The notes beneath the pieces are model-generated. The model did no database searches. It was not told the origin of the DNA and saw nothing but the letters and a program-made list of their open reading frames with translations. A DNA stretch of 64,000 nt from Gluconobacter vitians (GTDB lineage Bacteria; Pseudomonadota; Alphaproteobacteria; Acetobacterales; Acetobacteraceae): the NCBI RefSeq assembly GCF_015244565.1, contig NZ_JABCQG010000001.1, forward strand, positions 124,001-188,000. The letters run 5' to 3'. The position numbers and the translations under genes were made by a program. Positions 62,782 to 64,000 of the stretch are shown here, one piece after another (position 1 is the stretch's first letter; every line of letters starts with the position of its first letter).

Positions 62782-64000
62782 GCGGCGAGCCTTGCTGTGA
62801 TGTCCTCGAGCGAGGGCATATTGCCCACGGGGCCGATGGCGGTGAAAGTCGGCGTGCCGGAGAAAATGGTGCGGGCGACGCGCAGGATGTCGGCTTCCGT
62901 CACGGCGTCGATCTTGCCGACCGTCTCGGCCGTGGGGACGGGGCGGTTATGGACCTGGATCTGGCGGGCGAGCTGTTCGCAGCGGCTGCCGGTGCTTTCC
63001 AGGGACATGAGGAGCGAGGATTTGAGCTGGGCGCGGGCGCGGGACAGCTCTTCCGCGCTCAGGCCGTCCTGCAGGCGCTTGAGTTCGTCGATCATGACGG
63101 GGACGAGCTCGGCAGTTTGTTCCTCGCCCGTGCCGGCATAGAGGCCGAACAGGCCGCTGTCGCTGAAGGGGGAGGCGAAGGAATAGACGCTGTAGACCAG
63201 ACCCCGGCGCTCGCGGATTTCCTGGAACAGGCGCGAGGACATGCCGCCGCCGAGCAGCGTCGAGAGGATCATGACCGCGTAGTGGTCGGGGTGCATGTAG
63301 CTGACCGACGGGAAGCCCATGACAAGGTGGGCCTGATCCAGTTCTCGGGTCGTACGCAGTTCGCCACCTTCATACGCGGCTGCGCGGGGGCGGGGCGTCT
63401 GATGGGTGGGGAGGTCGCGGAAGTGGTCTTTCACCAGATCAACGACCTGCTGGTGATGCAGGTTTCCGGCGGCGGCGATCGTGATGTTGTGGGTCGTGTA
63501 GTGCTCGCGCATGTAGGACATGAGCGTGTCGCGCGTCATGTTCGAGACGAGTTCTTCCGAGCCCAGTGTGGGGCGGCCCATAGGCTGTTCGGGGAAGGCG
63601 CGTTCCTGGAACTGGTCGAAGATGATGTCGTCCGGGGTATCGTTGGCCTGACCGATTTCCTGAAGGATCACGCCGCGTTCGCGCTCGATTTCGGCGTCCA
63701 GAAACGTGCTGTGGGTCAGGATGTCGCCGATGATGTCCACGCCGAGTGCGAGGTCGTTCTTCAGCAGTTTGACGTAATAGGCTGTGGTTTCGCGGGCGGT
63801 GTAGGCGTTGATGTAGCCGCCGACATTCTCGATCTCCTCGGCGATGCGGGAGGCGGAGCGGCGCTCGGTGCCCTTGAAGGCCATGTGTTCGAGGAAGTGG
63901 GAGACGCCGTTATTGTCGGCGGTCTCGTCGCGCGTGCCGATGGAGACATAGGCTCCGAAGGAGACGGTTTCGACGCGGTCCATCCGTTCGGTGATGATGG
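62778..64000 (-). CDS. M16-family zinc peptidase (processing peptidase-like), 5' end outside the window
   Basis: Insulinase/mitochondrial-processing-peptidase-like enzyme. The inverted zinc motif HFLEH is in NNGVSHFLEHMAFKGT, with the distal glutamate in the ENVGGYINAYTARE segment. The frame continues to the right edge (IITERMDRV precedes), so the N-terminus lies beyond the window. The ~420-residue size matches the single M16B subunits found in alphaproteobacteria. It is transcribed into pmbA and the Tim44-like gene. Confidence 0.93.
   Translation of the reverse strand, partial: IITERMDRVETVSFGAYVSIGTRDETADNNGVSHFLEHMAFKGTERRSASRIAEEIENVGGYINAYTARETTAYYVKLLKNDLALGVDIIGDILTHSTFLDAEIERERGVILQEIGQANDTPDDIIFDQFQERAFPEQPMGRPTLGSEELVSNMTRDTLMSYMREHYTTHNITIAAAGNLHHQQVVDLVKDHFRDLPTHQTPRPRAAAYEGGELRTTRELDQAHLVMGFPSVSYMHPDHYAVMILSTLLGGGMSSRLFQEIRERRGLVYSVYSFASPFSDSGLFGLYAGTGEEQTAELVPVMIDELKRLQDGLSAEELSRARAQLKSSLLMSLESTGSRCEQLARQIQVHNRPVPTAETVGKIDAVTEADILRVARTIFSGTPTFTAIGPVGNMPSLEDITARLAA

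Noticed and set aside
61741-63141. A long plus-strand frame across pmbA and the M16 peptidase
   Set aside because: Low-complexity Gly/Ala shadow frame; the minus-strand genes carry diagnostic motifs.
1-64000. CRISPR arrays, insertion sequences, prophage genes, toxin-antitoxin or restriction systems
   Set aside because: No regularly spaced repeats, transposase, integrase or phage motifs were seen; the Xre/membrane protein pair was considered as a toxin-antitoxin but the membrane protein has four helices and no toxin similarity.

Overview
The window looks like chromosomal DNA of an acetic acid bacterium (Acetobacteraceae, most likely Gluconobacter or a close relative). Inferred from: high GC; alphaproteobacterial gene orders (pyrH-frr-uppS-cdsA-dxr-rseP-bamA, lpxD-fabZ-lpxA-lpxI, kdsD-lptC-lptA-lptB-rpoN, Hsp20 followed by a DUF1150 protein); and a membrane-bound PQQ dehydrogenase beside a TonB-dependent receptor. 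No database search was possible, so the genus is a judgement from gene content. I see no insertion sequence, prophage, CRISPR array or rRNA operon; one tRNA-Leu(CAG) is present.

Layout. 1-13.7 kb, plus strand: a dense envelope and lipid factory. It starts with era (cut by the left edge), pyrH and frr, then undecaprenyl and phospholipid precursor genes (uppS, cdsA, dxr), the site-2 protease rseP, bamA with a Skp-like chaperone, and lipid A genes lpxD-fabZ-lpxA-lpxI followed by gloA. 13.6-18.3 kb: a tiny orphan histidine-kinase H-box protein (minus strand), then rpmH-rnpA-yidD-yidC-engB-argB. 18.3-24.8 kb: a PAS protein with a degenerate GGDEF domain, the lysine genes dapD-dapE with an unknown membrane protein, then truA-fmt-def on the minus strand. 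24.9-28.5 kb: small stress-type genes (Hsp20, DUF1150, RidA), an alpha/beta hydrolase whose signal peptide appears frameshifted, an Xre regulator/membrane-protein pair, and two very small ORFs behind a heat-shock-like promoter. 28.5-34.2 kb, minus strand: rpoN, LPS transport (lptBAC), kdsD, ribonuclease D, tRNA-Leu. 34.3-45.9 kb: an NDUFA9-like reductase, glutamate synthase gltD-gltB, an acyltransferase, oligoendopeptidase F and an ABC1-family kinase.

45.9-52 kb is the most physiologically distinctive part: a PQQ-dependent membrane dehydrogenase of the glucose dehydrogenase family that lacks the specificity histidine of true glucose dehydrogenases, a TonB-dependent receptor with a histidine-rich N-terminus, and about 480 bp of AT-rich, dyad-rich noncoding DNA. 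52-57 kb holds uvrB, an aldose epimerase, greB and gshB. 57-60.5 kb holds a PmtA-type methyltransferase, then a shrunken cytochrome-oxidase-subunit-I-like protein that has lost most metal ligands, heme O synthase ctaB, and a 40-residue CoxF-like peptide: apparently the remnant of a cytochrome c oxidase locus kept around ctaB. The right end carries a Tim44-like protein, PmbA and an M16 peptidase cut by the window edge.

The best candidates for undescribed biology are the relict oxidase locus, the divergent PQQ dehydrogenase/TonB pair, the orphan H-box protein, and the small ORFs at 28 kb behind a sigma32-like promoter.
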